From positions 1 to 48,034 of the forward strand of contig DUBZ01000010.1 in NCBI GenBank assembly GCA_012960035.1: a stretch of DNA of 48,034 nt, in the 5' to 3' direction. The stretch comes from Myxococcales bacterium (GTDB taxonomy: Bacteria > Myxococcota_A > UBA9160 > UBA4427). Position 1 is the stretch's first letter. Each line of letters starts with the position of its first letter. The notes below the pieces were generated by a model. It worked only from the letters and a program-made list of their open reading frames with translations, had not been told where the DNA came from and searched no databases. Shown here piece after piece: positions 1 to 8,715 of this stretch. The position numbers and the translations under genes were made by a program.

Positions 1-8
1 ACACTTCG

Positions 9-1811
9 TTACGGACGCGTCCCCTGTTTGTCTCGACGTTCGAGGATCGTGATCCCGAAGCGAGTGGCTTCGTTGAAAGGAGTCTCGCCAATTTGGCGCG
101 CCAATTGGTAGTTGTCCGTTGCCCACTGGTAGAGGTTTTGACCGTAGTCTTTACCAAAAAACGGGAAGCCGTAGAGCCCCGTTCGTTTGTGGACGAACAA
201 CATGTAGTCCGGCGGGTTGTTTCGAAAAGCCTCGACGATCGCATCACTTCCGTACAGGCTGAACTCAGGCGGCATGAAGTTGATGTACCGAGTTGGGCTC
301 TGCCGGCGAGCGAGGTAGTTGAGCATGATGCCTTCTGGAAGCACCGCCACAGTGGCGCTCGGGTCGGTGCCTTCAAGAAAGTAGAGCGCACGCAACACAT
401 CGTCTGCACGGAAGTCACTCATCATGACATCAGGAGCTTGCCCGACCGGCTCGGTGCGTCGCGACGCATTGATCTCCGCACGGTCATGGAGCCCAAGGCC
501 AACGCTGAGCAGCAACGCGAGTGCCGCTAGCTGAAACACCGGTGCGGAGCCGCCGCGCTTTTCGATCCACTTGGGTAAGTAGCCCAGGAGCGCCACGATC
601 ATTGCGAGCGTTGACGGCATGAACAGGGCAAAGCCATAGTGACCGAACTGGGCGTTCAGAAGCATTTTAATCTGCAGTCCGAAACCGAAAGCCAACACGG
701 TCGCGGGGAGAATCAGATCGGCCCTGCGGTCGACGCTGGCGCGAAAGACGAGCGCAATCAGTACAAGCGGAACAATGATGGCGAATGGCCGAATCGAGTG
801 AACCGCGTGAACAGGCGCGAGCGGGAACAACAGGCAGGCTCCAAGAAACACGAGGCCCGCGAGCGGAGTGAATCGATCGAGTTCAAGACGCCGCCATGCG
901 ATCGAGATCAAGAGAAGCACCGCGAGTGCGACAGCGTAGACCCCGAATCCGACGCCGATCTTCGAAATGCTGTCGGCTAAGTCTCGCGTCCCCATGACCC
1001 ACTGGTAGTAGGTGAGCCCGATGACATTCGTGCCGAAGACTGCGCGGATCGGCTCGAGCAGGCCGGCCGTGGCGTTTTCGAAGCCTGTTCCTACCGCGAG
1101 CCCCGCAAATGCGGTTGCGATGACGAGAGCAAAGGCTCCAAGCGCCATTCCCACACTTTGTACGGGAGGCGGGCTGCTTTCGGTCCGGGTCCTTAGCTCA
1201 AGCGCAAACCCAACGAATATGGACAGGCCGAATGCGAAAAAGACTTCGAGTTTGGTGAGGAAGACAAGACCCAGAATCGCGCCGCAAAGGATTGCGCTGC
1301 GTTTCGCTCGCCCAGGCTCGTTGCGACGCGCGAACTCGTAGATCCCCCAAAGTGAGAGCGCAATGCCGTGAGTGAGTTCGTGGGAGTAGGGCGTAAGAAA
1401 GTCGTAATTCCCAATGTTCAGAACTTGCCCGAACGCCATGGCTCCGACGAAGAAGCAGGCGGCGGCGTAAGCCGCGAGGCTGCCGGCTGCACGTTGTCCG
1501 AGCTTAACGATGAAGACCACGATGCCGGCAACGATGAAAAGGTTGGCGACTTTGATTGTGGAGAGCCCAACGCCCGCGACCTTGAACCAGAGGGCGTGCC
1601 AATAGACCGAGAGTGGGCCGTTGAAGTACGCGACGTCCCCGTACAGGCTCGCGCCCTCGCTGATGCGCCACGGGGCGTAGAGCTCGCGCCCGAAGTCCAC
1701 CTGGACATCCGGTCCAAGTGAATACGACCGGATCGCGGGCCATAGACCGAGCATGACAATCGCGAGCGGACCCACGAAGCGCTTCCATTGGGGATGATCG
1801 GCCAGAATCAT
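9..1811 (-). CDS. polytopic GT-C-type (ArnT/PMT-like) glycosyltransferase family protein
   Basis: A membrane protein of about 600 residues with many hydrophobic segments. The first predicted membrane helix is followed by an acidic extracytoplasmic stretch with the pattern DFGRELYAPW and then LYGDVAYFNGPLS, which resembles the first loop of family-39/RgtA-type transferases that use polyprenyl-phosphate sugars. The start is uncertain: an in-frame ATG 14 codons further upstream (1853) also exists, but the Met at 1811 lies just before the positively charged lead-in to the first helix. The gene is divergent from and abuts the next gene, also a membrane glycosyltransferase-like protein, so the two may share a promoter region and a role in decorating envelope lipids or glycans. 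The donor and acceptor cannot be read from the sequence. Confidence 0.7.
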   Translation of the reverse strand: MILADHPQWKRFVGPLAIVMLGLWPAIRSYSLGPDVQVDFGRELYAPWRISEGASLYGDVAYFNGPLSVYWHALWFKVAGVGLSTIKVANLFIVAGIVVFIVKLGQRAAGSLAAYAAACFFVGAMAFGQVLNIGNYDFLTPYSHELTHGIALSLWGIYEFARRNEPGRAKRSAILCGAILGLVFLTKLEVFFAFGLSIFVGFALELRTRTESSPPPVQSVGMALGAFALVIATAFAGLAVGTGFENATAGLLEPIRAVFGTNVIGLTYYQWVMGTRDLADSISKIGVGFGVYAVALAVLLLISIAWRRLELDRFTPLAGLVFLGACLLFPLAPVHAVHSIRPFAIIVPLVLIALVFRASVDRRADLILPATVLAFGFGLQIKMLLNAQFGHYGFALFMPSTLAMIVALLGYLPKWIEKRGGSAPVFQLAALALLLSVGLGLHDRAEINASRRTEPVGQAPDVMMSDFRADDVLRALYFLEGTDPSATVAVLPEGIMLNYLARRQSPTRYINFMPPEFSLYGSDAIVEAFRNNPPDYMLFVHKRTGLYGFPFFGKDYGQNLYQWATDNYQLARQIGETPFNEATRFGITILERRDKQGTRP

Positions 1812-3180
1812 GTCCACCTGTGAATCGGCGAATGCCGCGGGTGCGCAACGCACTCGAAGCGATTCGACGTTGGAAGGACATAGCCCACACCGCTGCGCCT
1901 CGCCCGCACCGGGCTACGCTTTCGCCAGCGTGATTTTTCGAGACGACAAGACTGGCTGGGACGGTGCGGCGATCTCGATTGCGGTGATGCTGCTCCTTGC
2001 CCCCGTCGCGCTGACGTTTCACATGGCTCATCGCGGCGACGACCCCGCTGGGCCGGACCCGCGCTACACCCGCGGTTACGACATGGTTCAATTTTGGGTC
2101 GGTGCGGCGGTGCTCGAATCGAGTGTGCCGCCCGCTGATCTCTACGACGCGGACACCTATGCGCGGGCTTTCGATTCCATTGTTACGGCGAACGCGGGTC
2201 GCGGTTATGGGCCGACCTACCCGCCTCCGATCTATCAGGCGTTTGGGGCCGTCGACGGCATCGGGCAAATCCGAGCTACCAAACTCCTGCTTTGGCTTTA
2301 CTTGCTCGCAGCCGGTCTTGGTATCGCACTGCTGCTGCGAAGCGCTGGCTACCAAGTGAAGAATGGCGTCGAGGTCGGGTTGCTTTTGTGGTCTGCACCT
2401 GCGGCGTTGCTCGGAGTTTCGACCGGTCAGTCCTCAGGATTCTGGCTCGCGTTTTTAGCGGCGGGCTTTGTCTTGTGGAGGCGGGAGAAAAAACTGCTCG
2501 CCGGCGTCGCATTCAGTCTTCTTTGCATCAAGCCCACGTTGGCTGCACCGGTTGTCCTCGCACTTGTTCTGGCATCACAGTGGCGCGTGATTGCGGGCTT
2601 CGCACTCGGCGGCGGTCTGCTTCTGGCGTTTTCGATCTCGATCGACGGTGTGGAGATCTGGCGCGGGTATGTAGACATGATGCTGCGCAATCCAGATCTG
2701 ACTCAACAGTTATGGTTGAGCTTGGAGCGCCATTTCAGTTTTCGGAGCCTGGTATCGGTTCCGTTTCGCGAGACATCGGTCGCGCTTCCGGTTGGCGCTC
2801 TAGGCTCTGTCGCTGCCGTGATGCTTGCGATTTGGTTCCGACAGAAACTCACTCCAACACTCGCCAGTGCGCCGCACTCGTTCCCGGCGCTTTCGCTACT
2901 GCTCGGCGCGTGCGCGTTCGCGACGCCGCATTTGCTCGACTACGACCTCGTGCTCTACTTCCCGTTGATGATCTGGGCCAGCTACCGGATCGCGGAGAAG
3001 CGCGCCCACAACATGGGCTTGGGAATCGCAGCGCTATCGGCCTTTTATGTCGTCCCGATCGCTTATCCAATCAGCGCCCGCATCCACTTCAGCGTCGGGA
3101 GCCTCGTTGCATTGCTGCTGCTCTTATGGTGCGCGTCGGAAGTATCGCAATCCTATTCAAAGGGTGATGCGATCGCCTGA
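1810..3180 (+). CDS. DUF2029/GT87-like membrane glycosyltransferase
   Basis: A polytopic membrane protein with the features of the DUF2029 (glycosyltransferase 87) family: after the first helix comes an extracytoplasmic segment containing YDMVQFWVGAAV and LYDADTYARAF, then YPPPIYQAF, which matches the family's D-x-x-x-[FY]-W...Y-PP pattern. About ten further hydrophobic helices follow. Family members transfer mannose or arabinose from polyprenyl phosphates outside the membrane; the specificity here is unknown. The first 40 codons are low in hydrophobicity and overlap the start of the divergent upstream gene, so the true start may be the in-frame GTG at 1930 (416 residues). Confidence 0.72.
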   Translation: MSTCESANAAGAQRTRSDSTLEGHSPHRCASPAPGYAFASVIFRDDKTGWDGAAISIAVMLLLAPVALTFHMAHRGDDPAGPDPRYTRGYDMVQFWVGAAVLESSVPPADLYDADTYARAFDSIVTANAGRGYGPTYPPPIYQAFGAVDGIGQIRATKLLLWLYLLAAGLGIALLLRSAGYQVKNGVEVGLLLWSAPAALLGVSTGQSSGFWLAFLAAGFVLWRREKKLLAGVAFSLLCIKPTLAAPVVLALVLASQWRVIAGFALGGGLLLAFSISIDGVEIWRGYVDMMLRNPDLTQQLWLSLERHFSFRSLVSVPFRETSVALPVGALGSVAAVMLAIWFRQKLTPTLASAPHSFPALSLLLGACAFATPHLLDYDLVLYFPLMIWASYRIAEKRAHNMGLGIAALSAFYVVPIAYPISARIHFSVGSLVALLLLLWCASEVSQSYSKGDAIA

Positions 3181-3403
3181 TCGGCCTCGCGCGACCAGGG
3201 GGCTTCGATCCGCTTGCGATTCAGCGACCCTGCGCAGCCGCTAGATCAGCCGCATTTCCAAGATCTCGATCGTCTTCGTCAGGAAGGGAAAATTGGAAAC
3301 TTGACGTCGCGTTTGCACACCGATTCACCTCTGCTTCCGCATCCGTCACGTGTTCAACTCAAGCGTGAACTGCAAAGCAATTGAAGCAGCGCGCACGTTG
3401 CGG

Positions 3404-4189
3404 CTAGGGCTTGATGCGCTTGATATAGCCGCGAACCGAATTCGTGTCCGGATATCGTTCGCGCTTACGATCGGCGATATAGGACTTGTTGGTCTCGAGG
3501 AAGTCGTCGATTGCGGCTTTGGGGCCGAGCGGCGTGTCCTGAACAATAATGTAGCTCCCTACCGAAACCATCGGCGCGTACGCTTCGAGTTCCGCGGCCA
3601 CGTGCTTCTTGGAATGCAGCGAGTCGAGCAAGACGAGAACGCGCTTTTTGCCCTCGGCGTGCTTGCGTGCTTGCGCGACGACTTTCGGATCGGTTGAGCT
3701 TCCGAGCAAGAAGTCGACCTTCTCTTTTACGATCGGGAGTTCTTTGGCTTTTCTTTCCCGTTGATCTTCGATGTCGATCGTCACGATGCGACCGTCGGGG
3801 TTGATGTGCTCGAGGATGATGGCCCACAACGCGCTGCTGCCCCCATGGAAGGTGCCCGCTTCGATGATCAAGTCGGGTTTCACCTCGTGCATGATTTCCA
3901 TGATGATCCAAGCATCGGACGGGGTCTGCACCGTCCAGATCCCGAGAAACTTGTTCTTGAACACCGGTGATTCGTTCATGGCATTCGCAAATTTTCGGAT
4001 CTTATCCGGCGTCAAACCATGGTCGGTGCCCATCGCTTTTTCGTACGTCGCGACGTCCTTCAATACTTCGGGGTCGAGGGCACGTTGGTCAGGCTCGGCG
4101 GCCAATGCGATCGATGCAGCCAATGAAAGGGCGGAAGCAAAAAGTAGTGCAAGAGTGAGTCGGCGGTAGATCGGAACAGAGCTTTTCAT
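3404..4189 (-). CDS. CmcI-family (cephalosporin hydroxylase/rhamnosyl O-methyltransferase-like) protein with signal peptide
   Basis: A 261-residue protein of the CmcI/rhamnosyl O-methyltransferase family, a Rossmann SAM-dependent methyltransferase fold. Visible hallmarks are the SAM loop IIEAGTFHGGSSALWA, an acidic TIDIE strand end, and VLVLLDSLHSKKHV with the metal-binding Asp and His. Starting at the Met at 4189 gives a textbook Sec leader: positive n-region (IYRR), hydrophobic core, and an ALA-AE cleavage-like site. A longer reading from 4240 would bury this leader, so I prefer the internal start. A secreted protein of this fold is odd because SAM is cytoplasmic, so it may be periplasmic with another role. 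A fossil of a related gene lies at 27464-27544. Confidence 0.75.
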   Translation of the reverse strand: MKSSVPIYRRLTLALLFASALSLAASIALAAEPDQRALDPEVLKDVATYEKAMGTDHGLTPDKIRKFANAMNESPVFKNKFLGIWTVQTPSDAWIIMEIMHEVKPDLIIEAGTFHGGSSALWAIILEHINPDGRIVTIDIEDQRERKAKELPIVKEKVDFLLGSSTDPKVVAQARKHAEGKKRVLVLLDSLHSKKHVAAELEAYAPMVSVGSYIIVQDTPLGPKAAIDDFLETNKSYIADRKRERYPDTNSVRGYIKRIKP

Positions 4190-4363
4190 GATTTCGAACG
4201 TAGCCTCAGTGTGCCTCGACCTGAAGGTCGAGGCGATCATAGGGTCTTGTTGTCAACGCTTGGTGCCCGTGTACATGTTGGGCGAGCGCAGACATCCGGA
4301 CGGATGATGCCAGTTGTCACGATGTTCGCCCGTGGTCGGCGCGATTTAGTCGTCGTGGAGTTC

Positions 4364-6475
4364 CTATTCGATTGAAACGGCCGAGTTCGCATCGAATCCA
4401 ATACTGTAAGCGACACGCAGGGGCTCCCGAACCCACTGGCCGTCTCTCCGGATATCAAGCGCCTCCCGGTCAACCGTAATGTCGACCTCTGCGGAGTCGC
4501 CTCTCGCAAGTTCAACCCGCGCGAACCCAACGAGGCGCTTAACAGGGCGCTCGACCACTGAATCGGGAACCGCACCGTAGATCTGCACAACGGTTGAACC
4601 GTGGCGCTCTCCTGTGTTTTGCACGGTGGCGTGCACCCGGTCATGGGTGACACTGACGTTGCTGACTTCGAACGTCGTATAGCCGAGTCCAAACCCAAAG
4701 GGACGATGGGCCCGGACGCCCTTGTGATCGAGCCACCACTGCCCATGCAGCAGTCCATAGGTTTCACTTGTGGATTCCCGATTGAACGGCACGAGTTCGC
4801 TTTCGTCGTGTGGGATCGCGAAGGGGAGTCGCCCGCCGGGTTCGACTTTTCCAAGTAGGACATCGGCAAGCGCATGACCACCTTCCATCCCCGGATACCA
4901 GAGCATGAGAGCCGCGGAGACGTCTTCAAGCCAGGGCATCACGACCGCGCTTCCCGCCATCACGGCGACGACCACGTTTGTATTCGCAAGCGTCGCGGCT
5001 TGAATCAGTGCTTCATCTTCAGGTCGGAGTCGAAGGGAAGACCGATCGCCACCCGGCGCGAGGCCCATCTTTTGTGGGTCGTCCGGTGAAGCCGCTTGTG
5101 CTGACGGGACTTCGCCATTTGGAAAACCCGCATCAGGGTCGTCGATGGGTGGGAAAAGATGCGCGAGCGACGTCATGCCGCTCGGATCAACGAATTCACC
5201 TTCGTCTTCTTTGGTGTATCCGACGACGACGAGAATGACATCGGAACCCTCGGCGATTGTTGCGTCGGAGTTCGAGTGGACGACTTCCACGCCCTCGAGT
5301 GCAGCGCGCAGCCCTGCGAGCGGTGTGGTGACTTGCGGTTGGAGGACGTTGCTGCTTCCGCCATCGCCCAAATTGGGAACGTCGGCGAGCTTGCCGAGAA
5401 CCGCGACGCGTCGAAGCGAGCCAACTTCCAGTGGAAGTATCTCGTTTTTGTTTTGCAGCAATACCATCGAAGCGGAAGCCGCTTCGCGCGCGAGTGCCCG
5501 ATGTTCATTGCACGCGATGACGTCGGGTGATGACGCATTTTCGTAGACGTGAGCGAAGCGTAAGAACGTTCTGATGGTTTCTGTGACCCGCGCGTCGACT
5601 GCATCGATCGAAAGAGCCCCCGATTCAATCGCTTCCGAAAGAGTTGTCGCGCGCTGCTGGCGAAAGGGCATCTCGATATTGCATCCGGCCGCGACCGACT
5701 GAACGGGGTCTCGCATCCCCAAAGCAAAGTCGGTGATGACGAAGCCCTCGAAACCCCACTCGTCGCGCAAAATAGTGGTCAAGAGGGTTTTGCTGTCGCC
5801 GCACCATTCTCCGTTGAGCGCGTTGTATGCGCTCATGACGCTGGCAACGCCCGCGTCGTGAATACGCTTAAAGTGTGGAAGGTAGACTTCGTGGAGTGCG
5901 CGTTCGTCCGCGCAGACGTCGACTTTGAATCGCGCGTTTTCCATCGAGTTGGCGGCGAAGTGCTTCATGCACGCCATGACGTGATGTTGGAGTCCCTCGG
6001 TGAGTGCCGCGCCAAGTTCGCCCACGTGGTGGGGGTCTTCGCCGTAGGTTTCTTGCGCTCGGCCCCAGGCAGGGTGTCGCAAGAGGTTGACGCAAACGGC
6101 GCCGGTATAGTTCGCGCCTTGGGCGCGTAGTTCTTTGCCAATCGCTTCACCGATGCGTCGTTCGAGGTCGGGGTTGAAGGTCGCTCCTCGTGCCATGGTG
6201 ACGGGGAAGGCGGTGCAAGGACCGACTACGCACCCGCGCGGTCCGTCGGCAAAATTGAGCCCGGGAATGCCCAATCGTTCGATTTTTGCTGCAGGCCAGG
6301 GGTGTTCGAAGTACCCACCCTGCCCAAGGTCAAACGTGCCGGGCCAAAAGCGCGTGTCTCCGTCCAAGCACCAGAGCTTTTCTTCGACGCTCATTTGGGT
6401 CAGAATTTCGCGTGCTTCTTTTGTGGGGTCGCCGCCTGCGGCGACGTTGGCGACGGCGGACGAGAAAGCGGTCAT
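4364..6475 (-). CDS. glycoside hydrolase family 3 beta-glucosidase-like enzyme
   Basis: A 703-residue GH3 enzyme in the usual order. The N-terminal TIM barrel (about 20-310) carries FADGPRG near 75-81, the conserved KHF at 171-173, and GFEGFVITDF, in which Asp249 is the predicted catalytic nucleophile. An alpha/beta sandwich domain follows (about 340-560), with VLLQNKNEILPL at its beginning. A C-terminal fibronectin-III-like domain (about 590-703) includes FGFGLGYTTFEVS. No signal peptide is visible, so it probably acts in the cytoplasm on imported glycosides. The start has a GGAG ribosome site 6-9 bases upstream. It is a monocistronic unit reading away from the acyl-CoA dehydrogenase. The aglycone and sugar specificity cannot be inferred. 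Confidence 0.92.
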   Translation of the reverse strand: MTAFSSAVANVAAGGDPTKEAREILTQMSVEEKLWCLDGDTRFWPGTFDLGQGGYFEHPWPAAKIERLGIPGLNFADGPRGCVVGPCTAFPVTMARGATFNPDLERRIGEAIGKELRAQGANYTGAVCVNLLRHPAWGRAQETYGEDPHHVGELGAALTEGLQHHVMACMKHFAANSMENARFKVDVCADERALHEVYLPHFKRIHDAGVASVMSAYNALNGEWCGDSKTLLTTILRDEWGFEGFVITDFALGMRDPVQSVAAGCNIEMPFRQQRATTLSEAIESGALSIDAVDARVTETIRTFLRFAHVYENASSPDVIACNEHRALAREAASASMVLLQNKNEILPLEVGSLRRVAVLGKLADVPNLGDGGSSNVLQPQVTTPLAGLRAALEGVEVVHSNSDATIAEGSDVILVVVGYTKEDEGEFVDPSGMTSLAHLFPPIDDPDAGFPNGEVPSAQAASPDDPQKMGLAPGGDRSSLRLRPEDEALIQAATLANTNVVVAVMAGSAVVMPWLEDVSAALMLWYPGMEGGHALADVLLGKVEPGGRLPFAIPHDESELVPFNRESTSETYGLLHGQWWLDHKGVRAHRPFGFGLGYTTFEVSNVSVTHDRVHATVQNTGERHGSTVVQIYGAVPDSVVERPVKRLVGFARVELARGDSAEVDITVDREALDIRRDGQWVREPLRVAYSIGFDANSAVSIE

Positions 6476-6970
6476 GTCAAACTCCGGTCTGAGTTGCGCG
6501 CTTTCTCAAAAGTACCACGTGGCCCCATTGTGCGGGCGGCGGCGCAGGCAAGATATCCGTTGCCCGAAACGATCGGGAGAGGCTCGGGAATTGCCGCGGA
6601 AAGTAGAAAACGCCTATCGCGGGAGGCCAGCCTCAAAATTGGCCGAAACCAATTGACGCTCAGCGTGGACCAACGAGAGTACGCACGACCGACACGCAGA
6701 TCCCGGACCGAGTTCGAGCAGTTGTATGATCAACCGCAAGCAGCGCAAGGAAGCCCGACCCTGGAAGCCGGACTCAACTAAAACAGCCTCCGAAGAACCC
6801 GGGGCGATTCAAATCGAAACTCAAATTTGTTGAGAGTTCGATCGATTGGGCCCACAGCGTTGATCGATAAAATGTACGATTGGCGTCTGCGCGCCGCGAA
6901 TCCGCAGTAAAAGCGTTTTTTTGACTGCCTTGTTGCGTGGTGTCGCTCCCTTTTAAAAAGGAGTCCTCCC
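6476..6970. other. 495-base intergenic region between divergent genes
   Basis: This is the shared upstream region of the GH3 gene (left) and the acyl-CoA dehydrogenase (right). I recognise no conserved gene in it. A 35-codon ATG ORF at 6726-6833 (+) is lysine-rich but has no clear ribosome site, and I do not call it. The right end is relatively A+T-rich (about 6830-6925), as expected for a promoter, and ends in the strong AAGGAG site used by the next gene. Confidence 0.5.
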
Positions 6971-8665
6971 ATGGTTCTACTCAACCCGAAGAAGCTCGAT
7001 CGTTCCTATTCCGACGCAAGAACTCCGGAAATTATGCGGAAAACCGTCGAGTTCTTCGAACAAAAGGGAAAGGCGCGCTTACTCGAGGACTACTACGACC
7101 GCCCCTGGTACGCCGACTTTCTCGACTTCGTTCGCGAAGAACGGATCTTTGCATCCATGTGCACTCCCGAAGGAGAGGGCGCAGCTGACACGCGTTGGGA
7201 TACCTGGCGCAATTGTGAGTTCGCCGAGATCTTGGGCTTCTACGGCTTGCAGTACTGGTACACCTGGCAGGTTTCCGTTCTGGGTCTCGGTCCGATCTGG
7301 ATGAGCCCAAACAAGGAGCTGCGGAAGAAGACTGCAGCCGCTCTCGAAGACGGGGGCATCTTCGCCTTTGGCCTTTCGGAAAAGACGCACGGCGCGGACA
7401 TCTATTCAACCGACATGGTGCTTACGAAGAATGGCGACGGTTGGCTCGCGAACGGTCGCAAGTACTACATCGGAAACGGAAACGAAGCCGCCATCGTGTC
7501 GACCTTCGGCCGGATGGAAGACGGCGATGAATACATCTTCTTTGCCGCGGATCCCAAACACCCGAACTACCACCTCGTGAAGAACGTGGTTGCGAGCCAG
7601 AACTACGTGTCCGAGTTTGAGTTGCGCGACTACCCGATAAGCCAAGCTGATATTCTGCATCGCGACCGCGAAGCATGGAACGCCGCGCTCAACACGGTGA
7701 ACATCGGCAAGTACAACCTCGGCTGGGCCTCGATCGGTATCAGCACGCACGCATTCTACGAGGCCATTACCCACGCCAACAACCGAGTTCTCTACGGATC
7801 ACCCGTGACGGACATGTCTCATGTTCGTCGGATGTTTGTAGAAGGCTACGCGCGCTTGGTGGCGATGAAGCTCTTCGCCCTGCGCGCTTCGGACTACATG
7901 CGGGTCGCGTCTCCTGAAGACCGTCGTTACTTGCTCTACAACCCCATGGTGAAGATGAAGGTCACCACCCAAGGCGAAGCCGTGATCAACTTGATCTGGG
8001 ACGCCATCGCGGCCAAGGGGTTTGAAAAAGACACTTACTTCAGCCAAGCGGCCGTCGACATTCGTGCGTTGCCGAAGCTCGAAGGCACCGTGCACGTCAA
8101 TATCGCGTTGATCTCCAAGTTCATGCCGAACTTCTTCTTCAATCCGGCCGAATACCCTGAGGTCGCACGGCAAGATCAAGACCGAAACGATGACTTTCTA
8201 TTCGATCAAGGGTCAGCCCGCGGTCTTGGCCAAATTCAGTTCCATGACTACAAGCCTGCCTTCGAATCGACCAACGTACCGAACGCGCTTGTGTTCGCGG
8301 AACAGGTTGAGCTCTTCCGCGGCATGTTGGCCGAGGCGCCTCCCGGCCCGGATCAAATGAAGGATGTTGACTTCTTGTTGGCGGCTGGCGAGATATTTGC
8401 GTTGGTGGTGTACGCGCAGCTCATCCTCGAAAACCGAGACGGCTATGCGATCGGAGACGATCTGCTCGACCAAATCTTCGAGTTTATGGTGCAAGATCTT
8501 TCTGGGCACGCGCTCACGCTGATGAGTCAGTCGACCAGCAATGACGTTCAAATCACCGCGTGCCGTGAGATGATGCGAAAGCCGGACCACGATGCCGCGC
8601 GCTATGAGCGGGTTTGGAACGACGAAGTCAAGGTGCTCGACGGTGCGTACGTGATGAACGACTAA
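6971..8665 (+). CDS. acyl-CoA dehydrogenase family protein
   Basis: A 564-residue flavoprotein of the acyl-CoA dehydrogenase superfamily. The middle domain signature is clear: FAFGLSEKTHGADIYSTDM (about 131-149) followed by GWLANGRKYYIGNGNEA (about 157-173), which corresponds to the FAD- and substrate-contacting strands. A helical C-terminal half follows (RRMFVEGYARLVAMKLFALRASDY and onward). The enzyme would introduce an alpha,beta double bond into an acyl-CoA and pass electrons to ETF. It is shorter than the ~600-residue FadE5-like group and longer than the ~380-residue core family. An ideal AAGGAG lies 8 bases before the ATG. It is alone on its strand and converges on the RND pump gene. 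I cannot name the catalytic base or chain-length preference. Confidence 0.88.
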   Translation: MVLLNPKKLDRSYSDARTPEIMRKTVEFFEQKGKARLLEDYYDRPWYADFLDFVREERIFASMCTPEGEGAADTRWDTWRNCEFAEILGFYGLQYWYTWQVSVLGLGPIWMSPNKELRKKTAAALEDGGIFAFGLSEKTHGADIYSTDMVLTKNGDGWLANGRKYYIGNGNEAAIVSTFGRMEDGDEYIFFAADPKHPNYHLVKNVVASQNYVSEFELRDYPISQADILHRDREAWNAALNTVNIGKYNLGWASIGISTHAFYEAITHANNRVLYGSPVTDMSHVRRMFVEGYARLVAMKLFALRASDYMRVASPEDRRYLLYNPMVKMKVTTQGEAVINLIWDAIAAKGFEKDTYFSQAAVDIRALPKLEGTVHVNIALISKFMPNFFFNPAEYPEVARQDQDRNDDFLFDQGSARGLGQIQFHDYKPAFESTNVPNALVFAEQVELFRGMLAEAPPGPDQMKDVDFLLAAGEIFALVVYAQLILENRDGYAIGDDLLDQIFEFMVQDLSGHALTLMSQSTSNDVQITACREMMRKPDHDAARYERVWNDEVKVLDGAYVMND

Positions 8666-8667
8666 TC

Positions 8668-8706
8668 CCGAGCGGTCTTATGCCGACCTGCAATAAGTCG
8701 GCTCGG
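8668..8706. terminator. bulged hairpin between convergent genes
   Basis: The arms CCGAG and GCCGAC pair with GTCGGC and TCGG across a 9-base loop, giving a bulged stem just after the acyl-CoA dehydrogenase stop and before the convergent RND pump gene. There is no U-tract, so it may act as a weak bidirectional terminator. Confidence 0.35.
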
Positions 8707-8715
8707 CCTGAGGGG

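Noticed and set aside
6726..6833. 35-codon ORF (start MINRKQRKEARPW) upstream of the acyl-CoA dehydrogenase
   Set aside because: No clear ribosome site and no family; too short to support without conservation.
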